Below are positions 37,781 to 46,592 of a stretch of 64,000 nt of DNA, in pieces; within the stretch, counting starts at the first letter, position 1, and the number at the start of each line of letters is the position of its first letter. Source of the stretch: Actinomadura latina NBRC 106108. Lineage in GTDB: Bacteria > Actinomycetota > Actinomycetes > Streptosporangiales > Streptosporangiaceae. The DNA lies in the NCBI RefSeq assembly GCF_001552195.1, contig NZ_BCQS01000011.1:1-64000 (forward strand), read 5' to 3'. Below the pieces are notes generated by a model. It did not search any database, was not told the origin of the DNA, and saw only the letters and a program-made list of their open reading frames with translations. Both the position numbers and the translations under genes were made by a program.

Positions 37781-38506
37781 ATGTCGACTTATCACAAATG
37801 GGTTTCCGGGGCCGCCGCGCTGGCCGTCGCCGGAGGCGTCCTCATCGGCGGAGTCACCGCCGCGGACGCGGCGTCCCTGCAGTTCCGCATCGAGGTGCCG
37901 AGGCACCTCACCGTCGGCAAGGGCGAGTACAGCAAGTCCTGCGCCATGGACGTCTGGGCGTGGGGGACCGAGGGGCCGGGTGTCGCCTATTCGAAGGCGT
38001 ACGTCATCGAACCCGACGGCGAGCTCTGGCCCGTCTACAAGCGCGTCCTGCCGGGCGCCCAGGTCGGGTGGGGCGTGGGGTGCCCGTCCACCACGTCGGA
38101 TCTGGGCAAGTGGCGGGTGCGCGTCGTCGCCTACAACAAGAGCGGAAAGGCGCTCGGCAGCCGCGAGAACTACTGGTACGAGAAGTTCGACACGGTCGTC
38201 AAGGGCTTCAACGCCGCGCCCGAGCCGATCCGCAAGGGCCGCACCCTTTACGTGTCGGGCCGCCTCTTCCGGGTGAACAACCTGGGGACCGGATACACCT
38301 CGTACTCGGGCAAGGCGATGCGGGTCTACTTCCGTCCCAAGGGCGCCAAGTCCTGGACGTACATGGGCTCCGCGAAGACCGCCAGGGACGGCCGCTTCCG
38401 CAAGGGGTTCACGGCCAAGCGGGACGGCACCTGGCGCGCCTACTTCGCCGGCACGAGCAACTTCGACAAGCAGAAGTCCCGGGACGACTACATCGACGTC
38501 CGCTGA
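37781..38506 (+). CDS. Secreted protein of unknown function
   Basis: 241 residues, ATG preceded by AAAGGG. A typical signal peptide spans residues 1-31, ending TAADAA. The mature part is rich in aromatic and basic residues and looks like two beta-sandwich modules: the first has two cysteines (SCAMDVWAW; GVGCPSTTS) that may form a disulphide, the second (about 140-241) reads like a bacterial Ig-like repeat (VSGRLFRVN; KAMRVYFRPKGAKSWTYMGSAKTARDGRFRKGFTAKRDGTW in outline). No catalytic motif was seen. It is divergent from the TetR-MMPL operon and shares its promoter region. Confidence 0.75.
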   Translation: MSTYHKWVSGAAALAVAGGVLIGGVTAADAASLQFRIEVPRHLTVGKGEYSKSCAMDVWAWGTEGPGVAYSKAYVIEPDGELWPVYKRVLPGAQVGWGVGCPSTTSDLGKWRVRVVAYNKSGKALGSRENYWYEKFDTVVKGFNAAPEPIRKGRTLYVSGRLFRVNNLGTGYTSYSGKAMRVYFRPKGAKSWTYMGSAKTARDGRFRKGFTAKRDGTWRAYFAGTSNFDKQKSRDDYIDVR

Positions 38507-38555
38507 CACCCGCCCGGCGGCGGCCCGGCGGCCGCCGCCGGACCGGTGCGCCCAG

Positions 38556-38578
38556 GAGTTGCTAACCTTGGCAATTGC
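38556..38578 (+). promoter_or_regulatory. ArsR-type operator, copy 1
   Basis: GAGTTGCTAAccTTGGCAATTGC contains the imperfect inverted repeat TTGCTAA-N2-TTGGCAA. A further TTGCTAA follows at 38575-38581. The same 23-base element with two changes recurs at 39042-39064. Location 65-90 bases before the regulator start suggests autoregulation. Confidence 0.72.
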
Positions 38579-38645
38579 TAATGTTGCTACTTCGGCGAAG
38601 GGGTACCGCGACGATGGTGCCACGGACGGTCCGCGGGCGGGCGCG

Positions 38646-39002
38646 GTGAGCGCGCCGCTCTACCAGCTGAAGGCGGAGTTCTTCAAGACGCTGGGGCATC
38701 CGGCGCGGATCCGGGTGCTGGAGCTGCTCAGCGAGCGCGACCACGCGGTGGCCGAGATGCTGCCGGAGGTGGGCATCGAGCCGGCGCACCTGTCGCAGCA
38801 GCTAGCCGTGCTGCGGCGGGCGGGCCTCGTCGTCTCCCGCAAGGAGGGGGCGACGGTCGTCTACTCGCTGACCAGCCCCCGCGTCGCGGAGCTGCTCGCG
38901 GTGGCGCGGGAAATCCTCACCGGGGTGCTGTCCGGGCAGGCGGAGCTGCTGGACGAGATGCGCTCCGGCGGGCCCGGCGGGCGGGGGCGCGGGGCGGGCT
39001 GA
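38646..39002 (+). CDS. ArsR/SmtB-family regulator of the complex-I-like operon
   Basis: 118 residues from GTG 38646; an upstream TTG keeps the frame but lies inside the operator. Winged HTH: FFKTLGHPARIRVLELLSERDHAVAEMLPEVGIEPAHLSQQLAVLRRAGLV. No clear metal-binding cysteine pair is present, so the inducer may not be a metal. In M. tuberculosis an ArsR-type regulator (Rv0081) heads the homologous formate-hydrogenlyase-like operon and is linked to hypoxia. Here the regulator has an operator copy in front of it and another in front of the structural genes. Confidence 0.87.
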   Translation: MSAPLYQLKAEFFKTLGHPARIRVLELLSERDHAVAEMLPEVGIEPAHLSQQLAVLRRAGLVVSRKEGATVVYSLTSPRVAELLAVAREILTGVLSGQAELLDEMRSGGPGGRGRGAG

Positions 39003-39041
39003 CCGGGCCGTCGCCGGGTGTGTGGCTTCAGCATCCTTATG

Positions 39042-39064
39042 AGTTGCTAAAGTTGGCAATTGCG
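39042..39064 (+). promoter_or_regulatory. ArsR-type operator, copy 2, before the complex-I-like operon
   Basis: GAGTTGCTAAagTTGGCAATTGC, identical to copy 1 at 21 of 23 bases, lies in the 91-base gap between the ArsR stop and the first structural gene (start 39094). It suggests a separate repressible promoter for the operon. Confidence 0.72.
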
Positions 39065-39093
39065 CATGTCAGTAGTCGACCCCGGGGACCAGA

Positions 39094-39579
39094 GTGAGAG
39101 ACCTGTTCCGCAAGATCCGCAGGACCGGCCGCGCCGCCGAGGACGCGCCGGACCGTCCCGAGCCGGCGCTTCCCGGGCGCGCCCGCGACCTCGCCGGGTC
39201 GGTGCAGGTCCGGCACGTCGACGCGGGGTCGTGCAACGGCTGCGAGGTGGAGATCGCCTCGGCGTTCGGTCCCGTGTACGACGCGGAGCGGTACGGCGTG
39301 CGCCAGGTGGCCTCGCCCCGGCACGCGGACGCGCTCCTGGTGACGGGCCCGGTCACGCGCAACATGGAGATGGCGCTCCGCCGCACCCATGAGGCCGTCC
39401 CCGAGCCGAAGGTCGTCGTCGCGCTGGGCGACTGCGCGCGGAACTGCGGCGTCTTCGCCGGCGCGTACGGGGTCGCGGGCGCGGTCCGGGACGTCGTGCC
39501 GGTCGACGTCGAGGTCCCGGGATGCCCGCCCGCGCCGGAGGCGATCGTCGCGGCGCTGCGCGGATTGACCGGACGATGA
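39094..39579 (+). CDS. NuoB/HycG-like [4Fe-4S] small subunit of a complex-I-like membrane complex
   Basis: 161 residues from GTG 39094. It matches the 20-kDa PSST/NuoB family: SCNGCEVEI (two cluster cysteines), GDCARNCGVF and PGCPPAPEAI, together supplying the ligands of the N2-type cluster. This subunit passes electrons to the quinone- or active-site interface of group 4 hydrogenases and complex I. It corresponds to Rv0082 in gene order. Unlike its large-subunit partner, it retains all metal ligands, so electron transfer should still occur. ATGA overlap with the next gene. Confidence 0.88.
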   Translation: MRDLFRKIRRTGRAAEDAPDRPEPALPGRARDLAGSVQVRHVDAGSCNGCEVEIASAFGPVYDAERYGVRQVASPRHADALLVTGPVTRNMEMALRRTHEAVPEPKVVVALGDCARNCGVFAGAYGVAGAVRDVVPVDVEVPGCPPAPEAIVAALRGLTGR

Positions 39580-41591
39580 CCTCCGCCGCGTTCTCGGCGG
39601 CCCTCGGTCTGAACCTGCTCGCGGCCGTCGCGGGACTCGTCCTGCCCCGCCGGGCCAGGCGGGTCGCCGCCGGGGCGCTCACGGCGGGCGGGGGCGCGGC
39701 CGCCGCCGTCGCGGGCGTCGCGGCGATGCGGGGCGGGGAGTGGAGCGCCCGGCTGCCCGATCTGCTGCCGCTCGCCGGCGTCCGGCTGGCCCTGGACCCG
39801 CTCGGCGGCCTCTTCCTCGCCGTCACGGGGGCGGTGGCGGTGTGCGCGGCCGTCTACGGGGTCGGCTACACCCGGCACGGCGGCCTGGACGGGCGCGTCC
39901 CGCAGGTGATGGCGCCGGTCTTCCTGGCGGCGATGGCGCTGGTCCCGGCGGCGGCGAGCGTGAGCACGTTCCTGCTGGCGTGGGAGCTGATGGCGCTGGC
40001 GTCGCTGCTGCTCGTCGTGGCCGAGCACCGCCGCGGGGACGAGGTCCGCACGGCCGGGCTCTGGTACGCGGTCATGACGCATCTCGGGCTGGTCGTGATC
40101 CTCGCCGGGCTGGCCGGGTTCGCGGCGGCCGCGCACGGCGAGTCGTTCGAGCGGCTCCGCGCGGCGGCGGACGGGCTCCCGGAGGCGGGACGCGCCGCCG
40201 TGTTCCTGGCGGTCTTCCTCGGTTTCGCGTCCAAGGCCGGGATCGCTCCGCTGCACGTGTGGCTGCCGCGCGCCCACCCGGAGGCGCCGAGCCACGTGTC
40301 GGCGCTGATGAGCGCGGCCATGGTGAACCTCGGCGTGTACGGGATCGTCCGGGTCGGCTTCGACCTGCTGGGCGGCGGGCCGGCCTGGTGGTGGCTGGTC
40401 GTCCTGGCGGCCGGCGGCGGCTCGGCCCTGTACGGCATCCTCCAGGCGGCCGTCTCCAGCGACCTCAAACGGCTCCTGGCCTATTCGACGTGCGAGAACA
40501 TGGGCCTCGTCCTGGTCGGCGTCGGAGCGTCCGGGCTGTTCGCCGCGTCCGGTGCGCGCACGCTGTCCGCGCTGGCGCTGACCGCCGCGCTGCTGCACGT
40601 CGTCAACCACGCGGGCTTCAAGACACTGCTGTTCCTCGCGGCGGGATCGGTCCTGCACGCCACCGGCACCCGCGACCTGGACGCCCTCGGCGGCCTGCGG
40701 ACCCGGATGCCCGCCACCACCGCGCTGTTCGGGATCGGCGCGCTCATGGCCTCCGCGCTCCCGCTCGGCAACGGGTTCGTCAGCGAATGGCTGCTCCTGC
40801 AGAGCCTCGTCCACGCCCTGCCGTCCGGAGGGACGATGACGGCGGTCACGATGCCGCTCGCCGTGGCCGTGGTGGCGCTGTCGGCGGGCCTGGCGATCGC
40901 CACGTTCGTGAAGGCGTTCGGCGTCGGATTCCTGGCGCGGGCGCGCAGCTCCGCGGCGGAGCGGGCCCGGGAGGCGCCGGCGCCGATGCTCGCCGGGATG
41001 GCCGCGGCCGCCGCGAGCTGCGTCGTCCTGGCGCTCTCGCCCGGGCTCGTCCTGCCCGTGATCGTCCGGCCGGTGGCCGTCGCCGTCCCCGGGCCGGACG
41101 CCGTGGCGGGCCCGGTGACCCTCCAGCTCGCCGGGCTGCCCGGCACCGTGTCGCCGCTGCTCATCGCCGGGTTCCTGCTGGTCGCCGTGGTCGGGCTGCT
41201 CGCACTGCTGCGCGTCGCCGCGACGCGCCGGGCGGCCCGCCGCCGGGCCCGGCTCTGGGACTGCGGCGCCGGCCCCCTGTCACCGCGCATGGAGTACACC
41301 GCGACCTCGTTCGCCGAACCGCTGCAGCGCGTCTTCGACAACGTGCTCGCCCCCGAAACCGACCTGGACGTCACCCCGCTCAAGGAGTCGGCCTATCTCG
41401 TGGACAGCGTGACCTACCGGACGCAGGTCGGCGACCGGGTCGAGCACCGGCTGTACCGCCCCGTCCTCGCGGCCGCCGCCCGGACCGGCGAGGCGGCGCG
41501 CGGCCTGGCCAACGGCAGCGTCCACCGCTACGTCGGCTACGGCTTCTACGCCTTCACCGGCCTGCTGATCGCCCTGGCGGTGATCCGGTGA
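39576..41591 (+). CDS. HyfB/NuoL-like proton-translocating antiporter subunit
   Basis: 671 residues from ATG 39576; the open frame extends further upstream, but the ATGA overlap gives the natural start. About 15 hydrophobic segments. Signatures of the Mrp/NuoL/M/N antiporter fold: VFLGFASKAGIAPLHVWLPRAHPEAPSHVSALMSAAMV (in outline, with lysine and histidine relay residues) and SDLKRLLAYSTCENMG. Corresponds to Rv0083/HyfB. Predicted to move protons or sodium ions across the membrane, coupled to electron flow from the hydrophilic arm. Confidence 0.88.
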   Translation: MTSAAFSAALGLNLLAAVAGLVLPRRARRVAAGALTAGGGAAAAVAGVAAMRGGEWSARLPDLLPLAGVRLALDPLGGLFLAVTGAVAVCAAVYGVGYTRHGGLDGRVPQVMAPVFLAAMALVPAAASVSTFLLAWELMALASLLLVVAEHRRGDEVRTAGLWYAVMTHLGLVVILAGLAGFAAAAHGESFERLRAAADGLPEAGRAAVFLAVFLGFASKAGIAPLHVWLPRAHPEAPSHVSALMSAAMVNLGVYGIVRVGFDLLGGGPAWWWLVVLAAGGGSALYGILQAAVSSDLKRLLAYSTCENMGLVLVGVGASGLFAASGARTLSALALTAALLHVVNHAGFKTLLFLAAGSVLHATGTRDLDALGGLRTRMPATTALFGIGALMASALPLGNGFVSEWLLLQSLVHALPSGGTMTAVTMPLAVAVVALSAGLAIATFVKAFGVGFLARARSSAAERAREAPAPMLAGMAAAAASCVVLALSPGLVLPVIVRPVAVAVPGPDAVAGPVTLQLAGLPGTVSPLLIAGFLLVAVVGLLALLRVAATRRAARRRARLWDCGAGPLSPRMEYTATSFAEPLQRVFDNVLAPETDLDVTPLKESAYLVDSVTYRTQVGDRVEHRLYRPVLAAAARTGEAARGLANGSVHRYVGYGFYAFTGLLIALAVIR

Positions 41592-42532
41592 CCGGGATCC
41601 TCGGGACGATCCTGCAGGTCGTCCTCGTGGCGGCCGGCGCGCCGCTGCTGGTCGGGCTGATGCGGCAGATACGCGCGAGGGCGGAGGGCCGGGCGGGCGC
41701 CGGCGTCCTGCAACCGTGGCGGGACCTGCGCAAGCTCCTCCGCAAGGAGCCGATCACCCCGCACGGGACGGGCCCGCTGTTCCGCATGGCGCCGCTGGTC
41801 CTCGCGGGCACGACGCTCGTCGTCGCGGCCGTGGTCCCGCTCGTCACGACGCGGTCCCCGCTGGACGGCGCCGCCGACCTGTTCGCCGTGACGGCCCTGC
41901 TGGCGCTCGGCACGGTCGCGCTCGCGCTCGCCGGCCTCGACACCGGCACCGCGTTCGGCGGGATGGGCGCGAGCCGCGAGATGGTCGTGCTGGCGCTGGT
42001 GGAGCCCACCATCCTGCTGTCGACGTTCGCGCTGTCGGTGCGGGTCGGCTCCACGAACCTCGGCGCGATCGTCGGGTCCACGCTGGACGACCCGCAGCAG
42101 GTCGTGTTCCCCGCGAGCCTCCTCGCCCTCGTCGCGCTCGTGGTCGTCGTCATCGCCGAGGCGGGCCGCATGCCGGTGGACAACCCGTCCACCCACCTCG
42201 AACTGACGATGATCCACGAGGCGATGGTGCTGGAGTACGCCGGACCCGACCTCGCGCTGGTCGAGTGGGCGTCGGCGATGCGGCTGACGGTGCTGCTCGG
42301 CCTGCTGTCCAACCTGTTCGCCCCGTGGGGCATCGCCGGGGACTCGCTCGCGATGCTGCCGGTCGGCGTCGCGGCGATCGCCGCCAAGGTCGCGGTCGCC
42401 GGCGGCGCGCTGGCCGCCGCCGAGGTCTTCATGGCCAAGCTCCGCATGTTCCGGGTGCCGGAGCTGCTCGCCGGGTCGTTCGTGCTCGCGCTGTTCGCCG
42501 TCGCATCGTCCTTCTTCCTGGTGGCGCCATGA
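41588..42532 (+). CDS. hycD: HycD/HyfC/NuoH-like membrane anchor subunit
   Basis: 314 residues from GTG 41588 (GTGA overlap). Eight or so transmembrane segments. NuoH/HycD motifs: QPWRDLRKLLRKEP in the first cytosolic loop, EAGRMPVDNPSTHLELTMIHEAMVLEYAGPDLAL (in outline, the acidic loop that forms the quinone/active-site interface) and the C-terminal AKLRMFRVPELLAGSF. It links the hydrophilic arm to the antiporter subunits. Gene order matches Rv0084 (hycD). Confidence 0.88.
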   Translation: MTGILGTILQVVLVAAGAPLLVGLMRQIRARAEGRAGAGVLQPWRDLRKLLRKEPITPHGTGPLFRMAPLVLAGTTLVVAAVVPLVTTRSPLDGAADLFAVTALLALGTVALALAGLDTGTAFGGMGASREMVVLALVEPTILLSTFALSVRVGSTNLGAIVGSTLDDPQQVVFPASLLALVALVVVVIAEAGRMPVDNPSTHLELTMIHEAMVLEYAGPDLALVEWASAMRLTVLLGLLSNLFAPWGIAGDSLAMLPVGVAAIAAKVAVAGGALAAAEVFMAKLRMFRVPELLAGSFVLALFAVASSFFLVAP

Positions 42533-43188
42533 ACTACACCACCTACGTCCAGCTGCTCGACGTGGCCTGCGGCGCCTTCCTGCTCGCGGGCCTGCTGGTG
42601 CTGTGGCGCCGCGACCTCGCCGCGATCGTGCGGCTGTTCGCGCTGCAGGGCGCGGCGCTGGCGCTGCTCATCGCGGTCCTCGGCGTCCACGAGAAGGACG
42701 CCGAGGTCGTCGCCATCGCCATCGGGATCGGGGTGCTGCGCGCCCTCGTCCTGCCGTGGCTGCTGCGCCGCGCCATGGCCGGCGGCGGGCCGGGCCGGGA
42801 GACGCAGCCGCTGGTCAACGTGGCGACCTCGCTCACGATCGCGGCGCTGCTCGGGCTGCTGTCCTACGCCGTCACCCGCCCGATCGTGCGGCTCGACCCG
42901 ACGCCCGCGACCCACGCCGTCCCGATCGCGCTGACCGTGGTGCTCATCGGGCTCTTCGTCCTCGTGACCCGGCGCCGCGCCCTGTCGCAGATCGTCGGGT
43001 TCCTGCTCATGGACAACGGCATCACCGCGGTGGCGTTCCTGACCACGTCCGGGGTGCCGCTCATCGTGGAGCTCGGCGTCTCGCTCGACGTGCTGCTCGC
43101 GGTGCTGGTGCTGCAGGTGCTGACCGCGCGGATGCGGGCCGCCTTCGGCGACACCGACCTGGACGACCTGCGGGAGCTGCGCGACTGA
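42529..43188 (+). CDS. hycP: HyfE/HycP-like small membrane subunit (NuoK-like)
   Basis: 219 residues from ATG 42529 (ATGA overlap with hycD). Six or seven hydrophobic helices; the C-terminal half has the NuoK/MrpC-like pattern (RRRALSQIVGFLLMDNGITAVAFLTT, with the glutamate/asparagine positions of the family). Corresponds to HyfE of E. coli hydrogenase 4 and Rv0085 (hycP). Part of the ion-translocating membrane arm. The next gene starts within its stop codon (TGATG). Confidence 0.85.
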   Translation: MNYTTYVQLLDVACGAFLLAGLLVLWRRDLAAIVRLFALQGAALALLIAVLGVHEKDAEVVAIAIGIGVLRALVLPWLLRRAMAGGGPGRETQPLVNVATSLTIAALLGLLSYAVTRPIVRLDPTPATHAVPIALTVVLIGLFVLVTRRRALSQIVGFLLMDNGITAVAFLTTSGVPLIVELGVSLDVLLAVLVLQVLTARMRAAFGDTDLDDLRELRD

Positions 43189-44645
43189 TGACCCTGCTGC
43201 TGATCTCCCCGATGGGGGCGCCGCTGCTGACGGCCGCCGCCTACGCCGTGTTCGGCTGGCGGCGCGGCACGTCCTGGCTGGGCGCCGCGGCGGCCGCCGC
43301 CGTGCTCGCGGCCGGGATCGCGCTCGCCGCCGGCGCCCCGCACACCGGGCTCGGCGGGCTGCTGCGCGCCGACGCCCTCAGCGCCTTCATGCTCATCGTC
43401 ATCGGCGCCGTGTCGCTGCTCGCCATGCTCGCGAGCCCCGCCTACCTGGCCGCCGAGGACGCGTCCGCCCGCGACAGGCGCCGGTACGGCGTCCTCACGC
43501 AGGCGTTCGTCGCCGCGATGGCCCTCGCCGTGCTGGCCGCGAGCCTCGGGACGCTGTGGGTCGCGATCGAGGCGACCACGATCCTGACGGCGTTCCTCGT
43601 CGGGCACCGCCGCACCCGCAACGCCACCGAGGCCGCCTGGAAGTACGTCGTGATCTGCTCGGCCGGGATCGCGCTGGCCTTCCTCGGCATCACGCTGCTG
43701 CACTTCGCCGCGCAGCACGCCCACGTCCCGTCGTCCGGCTCCCTGGACTGGACGGCCCTCGCCGCCCACGCCGGGCGCCTCGACCCCGAGGTCACGCGCA
43801 TCGCCGTCGGGCTGCTCGTCCTCGGGTTCGGAGCCAAGGCCGGGCTCGCGCCGCTGCACGCCTGGCTGCCGGACGCGCACAGCCAGGCCCCGGCGCCCGT
43901 GTCCGCGCTGATGTCGGGCGTCCTGCTGTCGGTCGCGTTCTACGCCGTGCTGCGCGTCAAGGTGATCGCGGACGCGGCGCTCGGCGCGGGCTTCGTCCGG
44001 GCCCTGCTGCTGACCGTCGCGCTGGCGTCGCTCGCGCTCGCCGCGGCGCTGCTGCTGCGCCAGCGCGACTACAAGCGCATGCTGGCCTACTCCAGCATCG
44101 AGCACATGGGCCTGCTCGCGCTCGGCGCCGCGATCGGGACGAAGCTCGCCATGGCCGCCGTCCTGCTGCACGTGCTCGGGCACGGGCTCGCCAAGTCGGT
44201 CGCCTTCATCGCGTCCGGGCACGTCCAGCACGCCGCCGGCACCAGCCGGATCAGCGCCGTGCGCGGGTTCGCGGCCCGCTCACCGCTGATCGGCGGCGCG
44301 TTCGGCGCCGCCGTCCTCGCGCTCCTCGGCTTCCCGCCGTTCAGCCTCTTCGCCAGCGAACTCGCCGTCTTCCGCGCCGGGTTCGCCGCCGGGCTCGGCT
44401 GGGCCGTCGCCGCCGCGCTCGCCCTGCTGCTGGTCGCCACGGCCGCCATCGCCGCCGGGACGGCCCGGATGCTGCTCGGCGGCCCGCACACCGGCCCCGG
44501 CGCCGCGGCCCTCCCGTCCCGGCCGCGCCCGGGGACGGCGGCCGGGCTCCTGCTCGGCCTGCTGGCGTGCGCCGCGCTCGGCGTCTCCCTCTGGCCCCTC
44601 CACGACCTCCTGCTCCACGCCGCCGCCGTCCTCGGAGCACACTGA
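43188..44645 (+). CDS. hycQ: HyfF/HycQ-like antiporter subunit (NuoN/M-like)
   Basis: 485 residues, 1-base overlap on either side. About 13 transmembrane helices. Antiporter signature LVLGFGAKAGLAPLHAWLPDAHSQAPAPVSALMSGVLL (in outline) with conserved lysine and histidines, followed by QRDYKRMLAYSSIEHMG. Corresponds to HyfF and Rv0086 (hycQ). With HyfB it gives the complex two potential ion channels, as in hydrogenase-4-type complexes rather than the smaller hydrogenase 3. Confidence 0.88.
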   Translation: MTLLLISPMGAPLLTAAAYAVFGWRRGTSWLGAAAAAAVLAAGIALAAGAPHTGLGGLLRADALSAFMLIVIGAVSLLAMLASPAYLAAEDASARDRRRYGVLTQAFVAAMALAVLAASLGTLWVAIEATTILTAFLVGHRRTRNATEAAWKYVVICSAGIALAFLGITLLHFAAQHAHVPSSGSLDWTALAAHAGRLDPEVTRIAVGLLVLGFGAKAGLAPLHAWLPDAHSQAPAPVSALMSGVLLSVAFYAVLRVKVIADAALGAGFVRALLLTVALASLALAAALLLRQRDYKRMLAYSSIEHMGLLALGAAIGTKLAMAAVLLHVLGHGLAKSVAFIASGHVQHAAGTSRISAVRGFAARSPLIGGAFGAAVLALLGFPPFSLFASELAVFRAGFAAGLGWAVAAALALLLVATAAIAAGTARMLLGGPHTGPGAAALPSRPRPGTAAGLLLGLLACAALGVSLWPLHDLLLHAAAVLGAH

Positions 44646-46132
44646 TGACCACCGCCATCGACATCGACGCCGCCCACCTCCCCGAGCACGCCGCCGAACT
44701 GCTCCAGGACGGGCACCGCCTCGCCCTGGCCGCCGCCCACGAGGACCCCGGCGGGCCCCGCGTCGTCTACCTGTTCACCGCCCCCGACCCGGACCGCCGC
44801 ACCGAACTGCACGTCCGCCTCGACCCGGACGACCCGGCCGTCCCGAGCCTGGCCGCGCTCAGCTTCCCGGCCGGACGGTTCGAACGGGAGATGCGCGACC
44901 TGTACGGGATCGTCCCGACCGGCCATCCGCTGCCGCGCCGGCTCGTCCGGCACCACCACTGGCCGCGCGGCTGGTACCCGATGCGCGCCGACGCCGGGCC
45001 GCCGCCCCCGTTCGGCGACCCGGAGGGCCCCTACCCGTTCGTCCAGGTGGACGGGCCCGGCGTGTACGAGATCCCGGTCGGCCCCGTCCACGCCGGGATG
45101 ATCGAACCCGGCCATTTCCGGTTCTCCGTCGTCGGGGAGAGCATCCTCAAGCTGAAGGCGCGGCTCTGGTTCGTCCATAAGGGCCTGGAGAAGCTGTTCC
45201 AGGGGCGCCTGCCGCTCGACGCGCTGCCGGTGGCCGAACGCGTCAGCGGCGACACCACCGTCGGCCACACCCTCGCCTACTGCCTCGCCGCCGAGGACGC
45301 CGCCGGCTGCGCCGTGTCACCCGGCGCCCAGCGGATGCGGGCCGTCCTCCTCGAACTCGAACGCCTCTACAACCACGTCACCGACCTCGGCGCGCTCTGC
45401 AACGACGCCGGGCACTCCGTCCTGAACGCCCAGTTCGGCCGCGTCCGCGAGCAGCTCCTGCGCCTCAACGCCGGCGTCACCGGCCACCGGCTGCTGCGCG
45501 GCGGCGTCCTGCTCGGCGGCGCCGTCCTGCGCACGCTGCCCGACCCGGCCGCGCTCAAGGCCATCGGCGCGGACATCGCCGAACTCGCCGACCTCGCCCT
45601 CGGCCACACCGTCGTCGCCGACCGCTTCACCGGCACCGCGCCGCTCCCCGCCGACGCCGCCCGCGACCTCGGCGTCCTCGGCCCGGTCGCCCGCGCGAGC
45701 GGCCTTCCCGCCGACGCCCGCCGCGACCACCCGTTCACCGACCTGCGCCCGGCCCTGACCGTCCCCACCGCCACGACCGGCGACGTGCTCGCCCGCTTCC
45801 AGATCCGCGTCCGCGAGATCGCCGTGTCCGTCGACGTCATCCGCGACCTGACCTACGCGATGAACCCCGGCCTCGTCACGTCCTGGCCGCCGACCGCCCG
45901 CACCGGCCGCACCGGCCGGACGTCCGGCACCGGCATCGTCGAGGGCTGGCGCGGCACCATCGTCCACCGCGTCGAACTCGCCCCGGACGGGACGCTGTCC
46001 CGCGCGAAGATCGTGGACCCGTCCTTCTTCAACTGGCCGGCCCTCCCGGTCGCGCTGACCGGCGCGATCGTCCCCGACTTCCCCCTCGTCAACAAGAGCT
46101 TCAACCTCTCCTACGCGGGCAACGACCTGTGA
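44645..46132 (+). CDS. hycE: HycE/HyfG-like large subunit (NuoC-NuoD fusion) lacking nickel-site cysteines
   Basis: 495 residues. Residues about 10-110 are NuoC-like (FPAGRFEREMRDLYGIVP); 135-495 are NuoD/hydrogenase large-subunit-like (GPVHAGMIEPGHFRF; LERLYNHVTDLGAL). The N-terminal nickel motif ERVCGxCxxxH is here ERVSGDTTVGH (198-208), with both cysteines lost. The C-terminal DPCxxC is replaced by NKSFNLSYAGNDL, with no cysteine in the C-terminal region. It therefore cannot hold a NiFe centre and resembles energy-converting hydrogenase-related (Ehr) complexes. The redox substrate is unknown. No maturation (hyp) genes are nearby. Last gene of the operon, equivalent to Rv0087. Confidence 0.88.
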   Translation: MTTAIDIDAAHLPEHAAELLQDGHRLALAAAHEDPGGPRVVYLFTAPDPDRRTELHVRLDPDDPAVPSLAALSFPAGRFEREMRDLYGIVPTGHPLPRRLVRHHHWPRGWYPMRADAGPPPPFGDPEGPYPFVQVDGPGVYEIPVGPVHAGMIEPGHFRFSVVGESILKLKARLWFVHKGLEKLFQGRLPLDALPVAERVSGDTTVGHTLAYCLAAEDAAGCAVSPGAQRMRAVLLELERLYNHVTDLGALCNDAGHSVLNAQFGRVREQLLRLNAGVTGHRLLRGGVLLGGAVLRTLPDPAALKAIGADIAELADLALGHTVVADRFTGTAPLPADAARDLGVLGPVARASGLPADARRDHPFTDLRPALTVPTATTGDVLARFQIRVREIAVSVDVIRDLTYAMNPGLVTSWPPTARTGRTGRTSGTGIVEGWRGTIVHRVELAPDGTLSRAKIVDPSFFNWPALPVALTGAIVPDFPLVNKSFNLSYAGNDL

Positions 46133-46151
46133 CGGGAGGCCGGCGCGCTGG

Positions 46152-46592
46152 TCATGCGCCCAGTTCGGAGCTCAGTTTCGCCAGCTGGGCGTCGTAGATC
46201 CGCTGCAGGCCCTTGGGGGCGAAGGTGCGCTCGAAGAACCCTCCGATGCCGCCCGCTCCGTCCCACGTTGTCGTGACCTGGACGCGCGCGCCCCCGGCGG
46301 CCGGGGAGACCGTCCAGGTGGTGACCATGGACGAGTTCGCGTCTCGCTCCACCAGCCGGTCCTTGCCGGGAGCGGTCACGGTGAACAGGCAGTCGCGGAC
46401 CCGCTTGCTGGTGGCCGCGAGCTTCCAGTGCACCACCGTGCCCTCGCCCTGGCCGCCCTCCCGTACCTCGTACTCGCTGAAGTGCTCGGTCAGCATGCGG
46501 GACCGCACCCCCGTGTAGTCGGCGAGCGCTCCGAGCACCTGCTCCGGGCTCGCCTGCACCGTTGCTTCCGCATTGACCACGACTTGTCCCAT
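46152..46592 (-). CDS. SRPBCC-superfamily (START/Bet v1-like) protein
   Basis: 146 residues from ATG 46592, which is 9 bases from GGAGG at 46602-46606; the ATG three codons earlier abuts the Shine-Dalgarno. The sequence follows the SRPBCC pattern: VNAEATVQASPEQVLGALADYTG at the start, beta strands with VVHWKLAATSKRVRDCLFTV, and a C-terminal helix (GFFERTFAPKGLQRIYDAQLAKL). Such proteins bind hydrophobic ligands or act as cyclase/lipid-transfer proteins; the ligand is unknown. It converges with the complex-I-like operon. Confidence 0.83.
   Translation of the reverse strand: MGQVVVNAEATVQASPEQVLGALADYTGVRSRMLTEHFSEYEVREGGQGEGTVVHWKLAATSKRVRDCLFTVTAPGKDRLVERDANSSMVTTWTVSPAAGGARVQVTTTWDGAGGIGGFFERTFAPKGLQRIYDAQLAKLSSELGA

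Noticed and set aside
38559..38645. Longer N-terminus for the ArsR regulator from the TTG at 38559
   Set aside because: That start lies inside the operator palindrome and the added residues do not resemble ArsR proteins.
44645..46132. Calling the 39-46 kb operon a formate hydrogenlyase or NiFe hydrogenase
   Set aside because: Both nickel-binding cysteine pairs are missing and no formate dehydrogenase or maturation gene is in the window.
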